NCBI GenBank assembly: GCA_022457155.1
Contig: JAJGOT010000606.1
Location: 372,001 to 436,000 of the forward strand
Reading direction: 5' to 3'
Origin: Cladopsammia gracilis
Taxonomy: Eukaryota > Cnidaria > Anthozoa > Scleractinia > Dendrophylliidae
Length of the DNA: 64,000 bases
This document shows positions 35,801 through 47,800 of the stretch, piece after piece (the stretch's first letter is position 1; every line of letters starts with the position of its first letter). The notes beneath the pieces were generated by a model. That model was not told the origin of the DNA and searched no databases. It was given only the letters and a program-made list of their open reading frames with translations. The position numbers were made by a program, and so were the translations under genes.

Positions 35801-38800
35801 AAATTCTCGGAAATAAATGTTAAAATAAAATGACTTCTGATGTTCGTAATGAATTGAAATATAGCAAGATGAGTAAAATATAAAAAAATGAAAATAAAAA
35901 AAAAAAATGAAAATCCAAAATTTGATCTCAGGGGCACTTTAAACAATTCCAAAGAGAATCGGGAAGCAAAGTGGCGGACGCACTTAAAAAATAGCGTTTG
36001 TGTTAGTGCTGGTTATTTTTTAATAAAACACAACAATTTTTTTACAGAAAAACGTTAATCAGCTGATGTTTTACCTTCGTGTCACCTAAAAGAGAGTTCC
36101 TACCATTTACGAATAGTATTTCACTCTTGCTCCTCGTTTATCTTCCGTCGTTCCTTTTTTTTCTAGGATTTCCTTTTCAGCGGGGTCGCCGCCACATGCC
36201 CCATATTCCGTCTTTGGGTTACTCTCACTGTCAAGCAATTCGTTTCAAGTCTTTTGTGTTTTATCCTGACAAATCCATTGAAGTACAGATCACTGTCAAT
36301 CATATGGATACCAGTGACAAGTCATATGTCCATGATGCTGCTGTATCGTGGGTTGAAAATGTAAATAATGATGGATTCACTGCTTGTGTGATGGCGGCAG
36401 GTTATAACGAGCGAAAGTCGTATGCTAACGTGACAGTTGACTGGATGGCGTACCAAGGTGCTCCAGTGGGTGGCGTGACAAGTGAGGTGCGCATGTCACA
36501 GTGGTGGACTGGAACTACTTGTGAAACAGTAAAATTTCCCGCGGTGAGTGGAATTTGTTGCTTTTTAATTTGTTTCCCCTTTTCAATTCATAACACAGCT
36601 ATTAAACAGTAAACAACACGTCAAGAAATTGTTACATTCATTACTTAAGGTACAGTAAAATGAGTATTATTTAAAAAACTATCCTTTAGTCCAAAAGTTT
36701 TAGCAACATTCCATTTTTTTTAAAGAAACTCAAACATGCGTCTTCTCTTTGAAGTAAAGCTAAAAAATATGATAATAACTACCACTTGTTGATTTTTTTT
36801 TCGGAAAAACATATTTACGTTTTTTTGGTTGATCTTTCGATAGATAAAAAAAAAACTTTTTCCATTTCTTCGCGCCCAGAAAAGTTTTACTTTGTTTGCA
36901 CCGGAACGGACGATGGCCAGGTCGTTATAAAAATTGGAAAATGTCGATCTCTTAAAGCTAGGCCAGGTAGTTAGGACATCATTTTGGTAGGATTTGTACA
37001 ATAGGCTATCGTTTGTGAAGAACGGTTAAGCCATCACTCGAAAGGGGTCATATGGTTGCCTTTCTCTACAAAGCGTAAAATAAAAAAATGAATCAGCAAT
37101 ACTGGTATTTTGAAAGTTTTAATACTACGATAAAACTTCACATGGAATTCCCAGTATGTCTTTCAGCGTCATTGGTTTTCTCTTTGCCACTTTTAGCGAC
37201 TTACATTTCAGTCTGCATCACGTCTCGTTCTTATTTTCCAGGGAAAATTTTCAGTCAAACCTTCAGTGTTTGTGACAGCCAAGCATCATAATCTAGGACT
37301 GAAACGTGACGCTGCTAGTGTATGGGTTGAAGATGTCACGCAATCATCCTGTAAAATTTGTATGAGAGAATTACAAAATTATGCAGGATCACATAAAGAT
37401 GTTGTTGTTGTAAGTAATGTCGTACAACACCTTTGCATGTGTGTTGTTTTGTTTCGTCTGCTTATGATTTGGTACGCTGTTCACTTGACACGAACTATTG
37501 TTTTGCACTCTGCATGTTACATGTACTTCCTTCTCTATTGAACATGCATGTATTTTTATTATTTCTCTACATTACATCATCTGGTATAATAATTCGTTTT
37601 TATTGATGTTTTAAATTTCAGAATTGGTTGGCGTTTTCATATCTTGACAAGCCTCCCTTTTCAGAGCATAACTCGATCTACTTCGCGAATGATAAACCTC
37701 CTGTTAGCAGTCATAACAATGCCTACTGCAAGGTAAGCATCCGCTTTAGTATTTGAAGAGGTGCTGTTATAACGTGCAATATAAAAGAGCCTGACCCACC
37801 CAGTTTGCATTGCGTGGTTCTCTTATTGTTATGATACGGCTCTATTCCATATTTGGGAAAGCATATCACTTCTTGCACGAGTGAATTTCTCATCTACGAT
37901 ACAGTATGGACTTTAGGGGATCCTGAAAATGGCGGATGAACCAACCTAGACGTGCAATGCAAACTGGGTGGGTCAGGTTCTTTAAGCAGGGCCTTGTTCA
38001 GACCACAGTTCAATTAATTAATTTTATAGAATTACGATATTACGGTTTGAAAGATCATACCAACCCCTCATCCCCTCATTAAATCACAAAACGCAACTTC
38101 TGTTGATTTTATTCCCCCACTATTCCGTTTTTGCAAAATTGATAGTTGCGAGTAATCAAAAGTAATACAGCTTCAATTATATTTATTTTCATTGTAATTA
38201 AATTATGCTTGTGAAAGAACGGTTTTTTTTTTTTTTTGATAATTGGATGGGTCCTTGCCAGGCAAATTAAACCATCAAATTTAAAAAACCATAGCAGGTT
38301 AATCTAGTTTTCATAGCTGGTTAATCTAGTTTGAAATTACCTTTCCTTTCTCTTTGCAGGACGTCACGTTTGCCAAAGGTTATAACGCAACCCCACATAT
38401 CTTTGTTTCTGCGAATCATTCAACAAAAAGAGGGAATAAAAGTCCAATTCATAATAGTATAGCTGCTTGGGTGGAGGTAGGATAGTTGATGTTTTTTTTT
38501 TCTGAATGCCAATAATGAGCCAGTGTGTGTAGTTCTTTCCGGTTAATTTGAAAAAGGTTTAATGTGTGGTATATACGTATAACGAGAATCCAACAGATCT
38601 TTTTACCTGGGCGTGGTTGTTTAACCATTTCAGATGATGTGATGTTACTCTAAGAAATTGGTTCTTACAAATTGTATGATATTAGAGCAGTTTTCAATTG
38701 AGTATCGAAAGTAATTTTGTGATTACTTTGGTTTTTCAGTGCTACGCTTTGTGATTGGCTAAAAAATCTCGCGCCACTTTCTCAACCAATCAGAAGTAAA

Positions 38801-41800
38801 ACCAAAAGCAATCGTGACTTGCTCGCACGCGTTTTCCCGCGCTTGGCGCCGCTGACAGGTAATTGCTTCGAGCTCTGATTGGTTCATTGGATTGTTTACG
38901 ACTGCTGTGATTGGTCAGAGTACTTTAGTTTTGGTTTCACGACACTCGACTGAAAACTGCACTAATCTGTATATGAATGCATAATTTTTAGAAATGTAAA
39001 GAAACAATTCTCTAGAGAACGTTACGTTTTTGTATTTGAACAGAAACCGAAACATAATGGTCCAGTGGTTTGATAAATTAGCAGAAAATGTACCCAAATG
39101 TTAATGAGTGTCTCTAGTCATAGATGAACTGGGTTGGAATGAATTTCAACTAATAGGTTACAAGTTCCCCCTTTTTCGTCTCCCTAAAACGGGCTAAAAG
39201 AGACCATAATTTCTTCCTCATTCAAGAATTGGTTTATTTTGTTTTGTTGGGGTTTTAGTATTATTTCGTAAACAAGTAGAAGCATGATAGCATGGTTTTG
39301 ACAAAAAAAGGAAAAATTCAAAATCTCCGTGATACTTCCCTTTTAAATGTGAGGCACTGGGTTGTGGTCTTTGAAAAATGGCGTAAGCTTGTATGTATTT
39401 ACCAATACTCTCAATCCTAACTTAATTCTGCACTCAACTTAACATCTTAACTCGATCACTCCTAACGTCAACTTGTGAGTCGTAAGATGTGTTTTAGGCA
39501 GTTTAGTTTAGCATTTATGAACTTTTTAAATGCAGTGATCATGAATTGAAAGCTATTCAATATTTCCCTGAGTAATCTGTTTTCTATGTTCTTTTTCAAT
39601 CTGGCATAACTCATCAGGATAAGCCGGGGTAACCTTCCTTCATTCACTTATGTGCACTCACTGTACTCTTTGTTCTTTTTTTTTACAGTTTGTTAACAAG
39701 ACTGGGTTTCGTGTTTGTGTGAAAGAATTATATGAAGCAAAATACGATCCACTGTCTATATCGTACGCAGTTTTGTCAGGTACTAGCTCAACTATGGCAA
39801 ACAGATAAGAAAAACTTACACCTTTTCAATTTCTCCCATGGTTGTCTCTAATCCTCATCATACTTTCTTTTTTCTGAAAGCGCTTAGTTATCTTTTTTAA
39901 AACACGCAGACATTTGCCCACCTGGATGGGGTTATTTCAATGGATTCTGCTACTTAACAAGCTCTGTATGCGCACCATGGCTGACTGCTGTGATGAACTG
40001 TTCAGCGATGGATTCACATCTGGTGACAGTTCACAACCAAGAGGAAAATGTTTACATTCAACACCGTCATAATGGAGAGAGATCATGGATTGGACTGAAT
40101 GACCGGAGCGTTGAAGGATCGTTTGTGTGGACAAACAAAGAAATAAGCAGTTTTAAGTTCTGGGCTTCGCAACAACCAAACGACAGGAACAACGAAGACT
40201 GTGTCCACACTCTTGGCACCAAGAATAGCTACACCTGGAATGATGTGTCGTGTGATAAATGTTATAACTTTACTTGTTTCAAAGGTAAAAGTCATATAAT
40301 AACTTGTTTTGGAGAACAAGGAACGCGTTCACTCTGTTCTGTAATGCATTTCTATTTCTCGATTCATGAATGGGCCGGAATGTTTCTGTGAACATTTTTG
40401 TAGTCTCTGGGTTAAACACGGATAACGGTAATAGTCAGTTTAGGAATGATCTACAAGTTTTTGCATATTGAATGCTTTGCAGCGTCTTTCACGTCCGTTT
40501 AACAAATAAGCACCGTACTATATTAATTTATTTTATGACGATTTTAAGGATTAGTATAATAATTAACAATTATTGGATGAGGTTGAGCATGATAGCGATA
40601 ATTATCAAAGCCAAAGTTTCTGTTATCTGCCGAAGCCGAAGGCTGAGGCGGATAACACAAACTGAGGCCTTGATAATTATCGCTATCATGCGAAAACCGA
40701 ATCCAATAATTGTTTTATTATGCATATTCCTGAGCTGCACTTGTAAAGACAAGACCGCGCACTTCTGCATGTATAAAACTATTGTCTGTAGGTATGACGT
40801 AACAGAAACAGCAAGCAATAATTAGCTGCGTGCTTATAGCCAATCAAAATCGAGCTAGTGACCCCAATGTATAATAATATACAATGTATGACTAAGTCGT
40901 GTTATCTTCTTCAGAAATTGACGAGTGCACCAGCAACTACCACAGATGTCATGTGAATGCTGCTTGTCAGAATACCGTGGGCTCGTACATTTGCACTTGC
41001 AAAGCTGGATTTTCTGGAAATGGGAAAAAATGTTTTGGTAAGTATAAGTGTGCTTTCTTGCCGTTGTGATCTTACCTTTTCCTATGTCCGTCTGTGTGTC
41101 AGTATCTTTATAACGTTTATTTTTCTGTTTGTTGATAAGCTCATCTAAGACTAAAGCAGCATGTCTTCTTATGAGACCCCTTTCGGGCGGAGCATCCCCG
41201 TGTAGCCCATTATAGGGAGTACCCCCCCCCCCCCCCCATGTACAGTGATAACAACATGTATGACCCAATAGGCCATTTGCACGATGACGTCATATGACTA
41301 CAACTACCAGAATCCTTCAGTTTCTTGTTTTGTAGTGCAAATGAGGGCTATTGTCATTTAAACTGAACTGGGATTATAAAATTTAAATAAGAAAGGAAAA
41401 ACGAAATGAATTCTGGTAGTTGTAGTCAAATGACGCCATCGTGCAAATGGCCTATTGTAACAAACATCTCTCAAGATCTTCTCAAGTTTTCCATATATTA
41501 ATTTCGGATGCAATATGTTGTTTAAAAATCACATTAGAGGCGTCAAATTGAATGGAATTGAACTGCATTTTTTTCTTTTTTTAGATATAGACGAATGCAC
41601 AAATATAACTCATAACTGTGATGTAAACGCTGTTTGTAACAATACCGAGGGGTCTTACAACTGTACGTGTAAACCAGGATACTCTGGAGATGGAAGGAAA
41701 TGCATCGGTAATTAATAAATATTACTAACGTGCTGCAAATTATTTAACTGCCAGTACTAAAACGGACTTTCTTGGCGGTTGATATCGTCTGCAAGGCAGA

Positions 41801-44800
41801 CTATAACTAAATAATAATTACTGAAATGCTACGGGATACATTTGTACGTTTTAAATCTACCTGAGTGCCATTGCACCTGCCAAGGAAACGATAAACCAAC
41901 GAGCTCTTTGGTGTTTTCCAATGACGGTTGCTCGCTCCTATTTCCTCGCAACACACTGATTGCTTCGCAGTGTATGCAACAGTTTGGTACTGCGGCCATA
42001 AACTGATTAATTATCTTACCACTTCAACGTTTGTCGCATAACGCTCTTTGAAATAGGCAATCCCTTATCTTGTTTTAGATGTCAACGAATGTGCAAACAA
42101 CGACAATGACTGTGATGTCAAAGCCTTATGTACTAATACAGATGGGTCTTACAAATGCACTTGCAAGCCCGGATTCTCTGGAGATGGAAAAAAATGCATT
42201 GGTAACTATCAAATATTACTCGTGTTCTGCAATTAATATTACTTAAAGCTGTATTCAGACTGTTATATCTTTGGTCAAATGTATATCAAAGTATAAGGGT
42301 TGAACTAAAAGGAGAATTGCCTTAGGTACCTCGAGATCATTTGCCAATCAAACTCGCTAGCGCAAGAAAATAAAAGCAGCTCACCGTAACAAACTTGCAA
42401 AAACTCGCAAGACGTTTCTAAGAATAAAAAAAAATCTATATTTGGTTGTTAATCTTTTCGCTTTACTTTTAGGGGGTTAGGCACATTATAGCAACATGTA
42501 AAGTTGACTGTTCTGTCTGAGTGTATAAGAAATTAAAGACGGTTTACAATCGCAATAAACTGATCCAAAAATGCCTGATACTTCAGAAGTTACTAAGTTT
42601 TTTTTATTGATTTTTGTAGAGTAATATTTCAAGACCATTTGAAACATTCATTCAACACAAACCCACATTTAAACGTGTTACACGTGCGTGGCCACTGCTT
42701 TGTCATTGTGCTATCAAAAGAATTTTCACAATCGCTTTGGCGGCAGCGAAGCCTAGCAAGCAGGCATGGCTAACGTGTTGTTTCAAAAGCGCACAGATAT
42801 TTAGAAAGTAGACAAAAGAGAAAGTTCTGAAATATTACAATGGCTGCGGTCACATCTGGGCTACTAACTATAGTTAAGACGGGGATAACTATAGTTAGCT
42901 ATTTCGGTAATGTGCCCGCTTCTCTGTTCGCTCTAACTATAGTTAGAAAGTTTACGCCTCTGTGATCCAAAACAATACAGACTAACTATAGTTATACCCA
43001 AGCAGGGTTCATGGGTTAAGGTGGATTTCCACTGTCGCGTAATTTTTACGTGCGTAAATAAAAATAAGAGACGATGTATGAACAGCTTGCGTAAAAGTTT
43101 ACGCAAGCGGTTCATACATGGTCTCTTATTTTTATTTACGCACGTAGTAATTACGCGACAGTGGAAATCCGGTATATACTTCATGGTAGTTTTAATTTAT
43201 GCACGTCAAAGAATCCGTCACTTACTTAGGGCTAAAAACTCATTTTAAAATGGTTAGCTTTTATTTACTGTTATGGATATCACTACCCATAACAGTAAAT
43301 AAAAGCTAACCATTTTAAAATGAGTTTTTAGGATCCCTATATGATAGGATCCCTATATGGTGTGTTACAATGAAGTATATACCGGAAATCCACCTTAAGT
43401 CTTAAGTTTACAAACAAACAACCAATCAGAATGTGACAATTCTTTTCGCACGTGCGAGATGAGCATATATAAATATGCAAATAAAAACCAAGCGTGAAGC
43501 GAGGGGGAAACCAAAAACAACAAACAAAAAATTTACATACAATAAGGTAGCAACACGTGTACCCAGCGACGAGCATCCGTTAAAATTCTCAGCTTATTTC
43601 TCATTTTTCTCCGACGGTTTGCCGCACGAAAAAAATAAAAAAGAAGAAAAACTAGACACACTTTACGTCGGTCAACCATGTTGACATTTCACGGATCAAC
43701 AATAAGGGCCGTCACGAACCTCTTTTAATTCTGACGTCATCCATATGCTAATTAGAACTAACTGTAGTTAACTGCGTGGTGTGACCGCAAATTCGACCGA
43801 AAGCACCAACTACAGTTAGGTATGACGTCACGTAACTTGAGACCAACTTAAGTTAAACTTTAGTTACGTTGTAGATGTGACCGCAGCCAGTGTGTGATTA
43901 AAAGTTTATCAATGCTACCTAAATTGCTAGGTGCCGCCTGCACCTGGTCGATACATTCATTGAAAAGAAAAGTCACTTAAGATGTGCGGGGTCTTATTAA
44001 AATGCACTGCTACCTCACAAGTTTTTTTGTGACGGACAACTTCTTGGAAGTTTAAAAAGTAAAAAATTATTTAAAAAAGTTTCGGTCTTGTGACCTTCAT
44101 CAGTTGTACAGCTATATTGGGAAAAGTGATCTTAAATACAGTTTTACAATCCTTAAAGGCCCGTTTACACATGCGATTTTTGATCCGATTTTTGTCGCCG
44201 TCTCCAATGCAACTTTCGTCGCAAGTGTAAACTAGCGGCGCTTTCCTGTGCGATTCCGGTGCGACATTTGCTTTGATTTGCTGTGATTTCCCAAAAAATC
44301 GCCGCCAAGTTGCATCAGGTTTCGAACATGTTCGAAATCTCTGCGACATCGCGCGACAAATCGCGCCCAAATCGCACTGAAATCGCCGCCCGTTTACAAA
44401 TGCGATTTGAAGATGCAACCTGCGCGCGACAAAAATTGCATCAACAAGTGCGACAAAAATTGCACAAAAAATCGTCGGTGCAAACGGGCCTTAAAAGTGT
44501 ATTACCTAATCTAAACAAAAGAACTAATTACAAGATAAAAGTAGATTTTTTCAAAACATATTTGTTAAATTCAACAAAGATCAGATCCGAACATAACAAG
44601 CTAATTCCATTGTGAGAATAGTTTCAGCGATTAGACACATAACAAGTTCCAAGTATAGTCCATTTTACAGTTGTGTGCTTGGTGACCGTACCTTTGAGTG
44701 GAAGCGAGGCTGAAGGTGACCTTGCTTTGATACAAACCTTTCTGCCTTTCATATGTTAATAATGCTTTTCTCATGCTAACTAGCTAAATTTACATCTGAA

Positions 44801-47800
44801 AAGCTCCAAGGTCTGTATCATAGCAAGGTCACCTTCAGCCTCGCTTCCACTCAAAGGCCAGGACACTAAGAAGACAACTGTAAAATGGACTATTGTAAAA
44901 CGTTCTTTATTCAAAGCCCTTGAATGTTCCCAAAGCACAAGAATTGAATGGTCAAATAAAAAATCAAAGTTTTAATAAAAAATGCAAATTAATTGAAGTG
45001 AATTCTGTTTTTGGAGTGGAATTCTTGTCTTTTGTTTAGGCCATGAGGCGATATTGTGAAACGTTTTGAGCTCCAGTAAGCATCCTTTGTGATGAGTAAG
45101 TTTTCAAGATTACTAGATGGATTGACAAAATTAATTTGGTCAATGTACTAAAATGAAAAGTATTGTAATGTGTGTAGAATGCTATTAAAGGGTATTACAA
45201 CTTCACAAGTGTTTTAGTTTGTCATCATGGATGATTTATGGTTTCTGAATCTTCCTTTGAATTTGGTGGCCGGTAGTTGAGCCAACATATTGAAGTTGAC
45301 ATTTTTTACAAGAAGCTAAACAGAAGATATTTTTGGAGCTGCAGGTTAAATCAGCGGTGTTGATTAGTTCAAGATATACACCGTGGATCGGTTGTGTATG
45401 TCCGTGCCGTGCCGTCAGTCGTTGTAAAGCGCAGGGCGCCTTTATATGAACTTTCCACATCGAAAATACATGCTACAAGCTCTCGTAAGACGAAGAAAAT
45501 AGTACATATGAAGGATTTGCTTTTTATGCGACGGACTCCATGATTCAGGAGCCATTAGCGTAAACATAAGAAGCGCAAATCCGACATCTGTTGTCGTCAG
45601 TCTGTAGCTTGTCTTTGATCGAGGTACTTTGTGTGGTGCACAACAAAGCATCTTTTACCTTTCCATGTGGTAAATCAGACGACGTAACTTATCGATAGAT
45701 GAAGGTAAATTGACGGTTAACTTGAAAACAAGATGATAAGAAATAACAAAGCGTTTGGATTGAAGGTTGAAGTTGACCTACCTGACAGCACAACGTCCGA
45801 CAGAAATTGAATAATATATATTAAAGACCACAAGCCACAAGGCAATTATTTAGGAGGCTCAGGAAGGCAACATCTCATTTGAGAGAACTGTGCGCACCAT
45901 TTTGCACCACCTCGCTATTGGGGGAACCGTAACAAGTACGAAGTTATCTGGAGATGGCGAAAGAATGCACTGGTAACTATGTGGTAACAAATAAATTTCG
46001 AATGAATGATTGGATATACACAAACTACTCTGTCGTTCTTTAGGTAGACGAAAGCCTCTCAGTATAAAACTTTCAATTTGTTTAAGCCTGACTTTAGCGT
46101 AGTAAAGTCGATATTTGGCTGCTTGTTGTGTAAGAAATGCGCGAGGTTATATGATTTAGCAAGCCTTTTAACTGAATAACATTTTATGTATAAAATGTGA
46201 TTGTATATATCAATTGAATGTTATTGTAAGAGCCGAAAAATCCTCGAAACGCTCGACACTGTCCTGTTTACAATACGAAAATTCGTGTTACCGTAACCTT
46301 AGATACAGGAATGTTCGTAATGTCCGATCCTTTAACTTCTCCGTAAGTTCCCAGACAAATGACAGTCCAGAACGTGTTCCTTTAGCCGTACACGAACGAA
46401 ATATCAACGAACAATAAGAAAAACGTGCAGCGCTGAGGTCTGACCTAAACTGGAATGAACCTCGGGGAAATCACGTGTCCTAAACGCTCGGACGGACTGG
46501 TGCGATTACACAGGAAAATCAATATACGAAACTAGCATTTACAGTTATCAATAGTTCAACAGTTATACAGTGCTCAAACTTGCGGTATTACGCAAGCTTG
46601 TCTAGCCTTGACAGAAAATGATTTTAGCTAAGCTTAGAAATTATTTTGTTGTTGCAGCAACGCGAGCTCAATCCTGCAAAGATATCAGAGACTTGGGTAC
46701 CTCCAAAGGAGATGGGGAGTACTGGATCGACCCTGGCAGAACTGGAAACCTTTTAAAAGTCTACTGTGACATGACAACTGACGGAGGTGAGGTTTACTTC
46801 AGTCAAGTCAAGCTTTAGTTACACACGGTATCAATTTGTACAAAATATGCTCTTCTATCAAGCTGTGTGGTTACATAAAAATATTATAAAATTAAACTAG
46901 AATCCACTTTATGCCTTATATACTAAAATATGTTACATAATTGGGTAAAATATATATAACTAAGCTATAAATAAAAGAGGAAAGAACGGGGTATGACAGC
47001 AATAAATATCTAAAATAGTGTAGATTTGACTGCTTAAATTAAGTTTCGGATGAGAGGCTGTTCCAGAAGTTCCAGCTAGTTCCAGAAAGTGTTCTAGCTC
47101 TGGGTCTCAGCTAATAGCCGGGATTCAATCGGCTTATAGATTAGGTAAATAAAAACGGTTTGAGTATCGAGGGCAAACAATTACGAAACCAGGAATAAGC
47201 ACATACAATTGCAGAGAAGAACTTAAATGTACTTCGTAAGAGTAAGTCTCGAATTAGTCCACCTTGTGGTCACCAACCTTGAGCGTGCTCTAGCTCTGGG
47301 TCTCAGCTAATAGCCGGGATTCAATCGGCTTATAGATTAGGTAAATAAAAACGGTTTGAGTATCGAGGTCAAACAATTACGAAACCAGGAATAAGCACAT
47401 ACAATTGCAGAGAAGAACTTAAACGTACTTCGTAAGAGTAAGTCTCGAATTAGTCCACCTTGTGGTCACCAACCTTGAGCGTGCTTATCCTTGCAAACGT
47501 GCACACATTTGCATGTACAAATATGAGTAACAAAAAAAAAACTGGAAACTGACGGACAGCAAACCACAACTCAAAGCCTTTGACCGGAGCAAAAAGCCAT
47601 TATATAAAGGAAAGCGTGTAAACCGTGGAGCAGGCTATGACCTGGAAGGGTACAGCGACTACCACATTATGTCAATAAAAAAATCACTCGATCGCTCGCT
47701 CATTCGACTGTTAACGTTTGATGGTAACTCCGCTGACCAGTGCATTACGCCATTCAGTTGTCTCGTTTCACGCAATGCATATTTATGTCACGCTTAGATG

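Larger units (their letters stand above)
44079..45680 (-). mobile_element. Penelope-like element relic (GIY-YIG fragment + hammerhead-like end)
   Basis: Minus-strand sequence at 45460-45236 encodes S-S-K-N-I-F-C-L-A-S-C-K-K-C-Q-L-Q-Y-V-G-S-T-T, the cysteine-bearing start of a GIY-YIG endonuclease as found in Penelope-like elements. Further upstream on that strand, around 45600-45550, R-C-R-I-C-A-S-Y-V-Y-A-N-G-S reads in another frame, so the coding region is decayed. About 1.1 kb downstream lies a hammerhead-like core. Two MITEs have inserted in between. Confidence 0.65.

Noticed and set aside
36176..36180. Alternative acceptor ttcag for gene B exon 8
   Set aside because: It would enter in phase 0, while the preceding Kazal exon ends in phase 1. 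The ctag at 36163-36166 fits.
44283..44615. 110-codon frame over the 44153-44494 MITE
   Set aside because: It runs across both ends of an inverted-repeat element and reflects its repeated 'aaatcgc' motifs.
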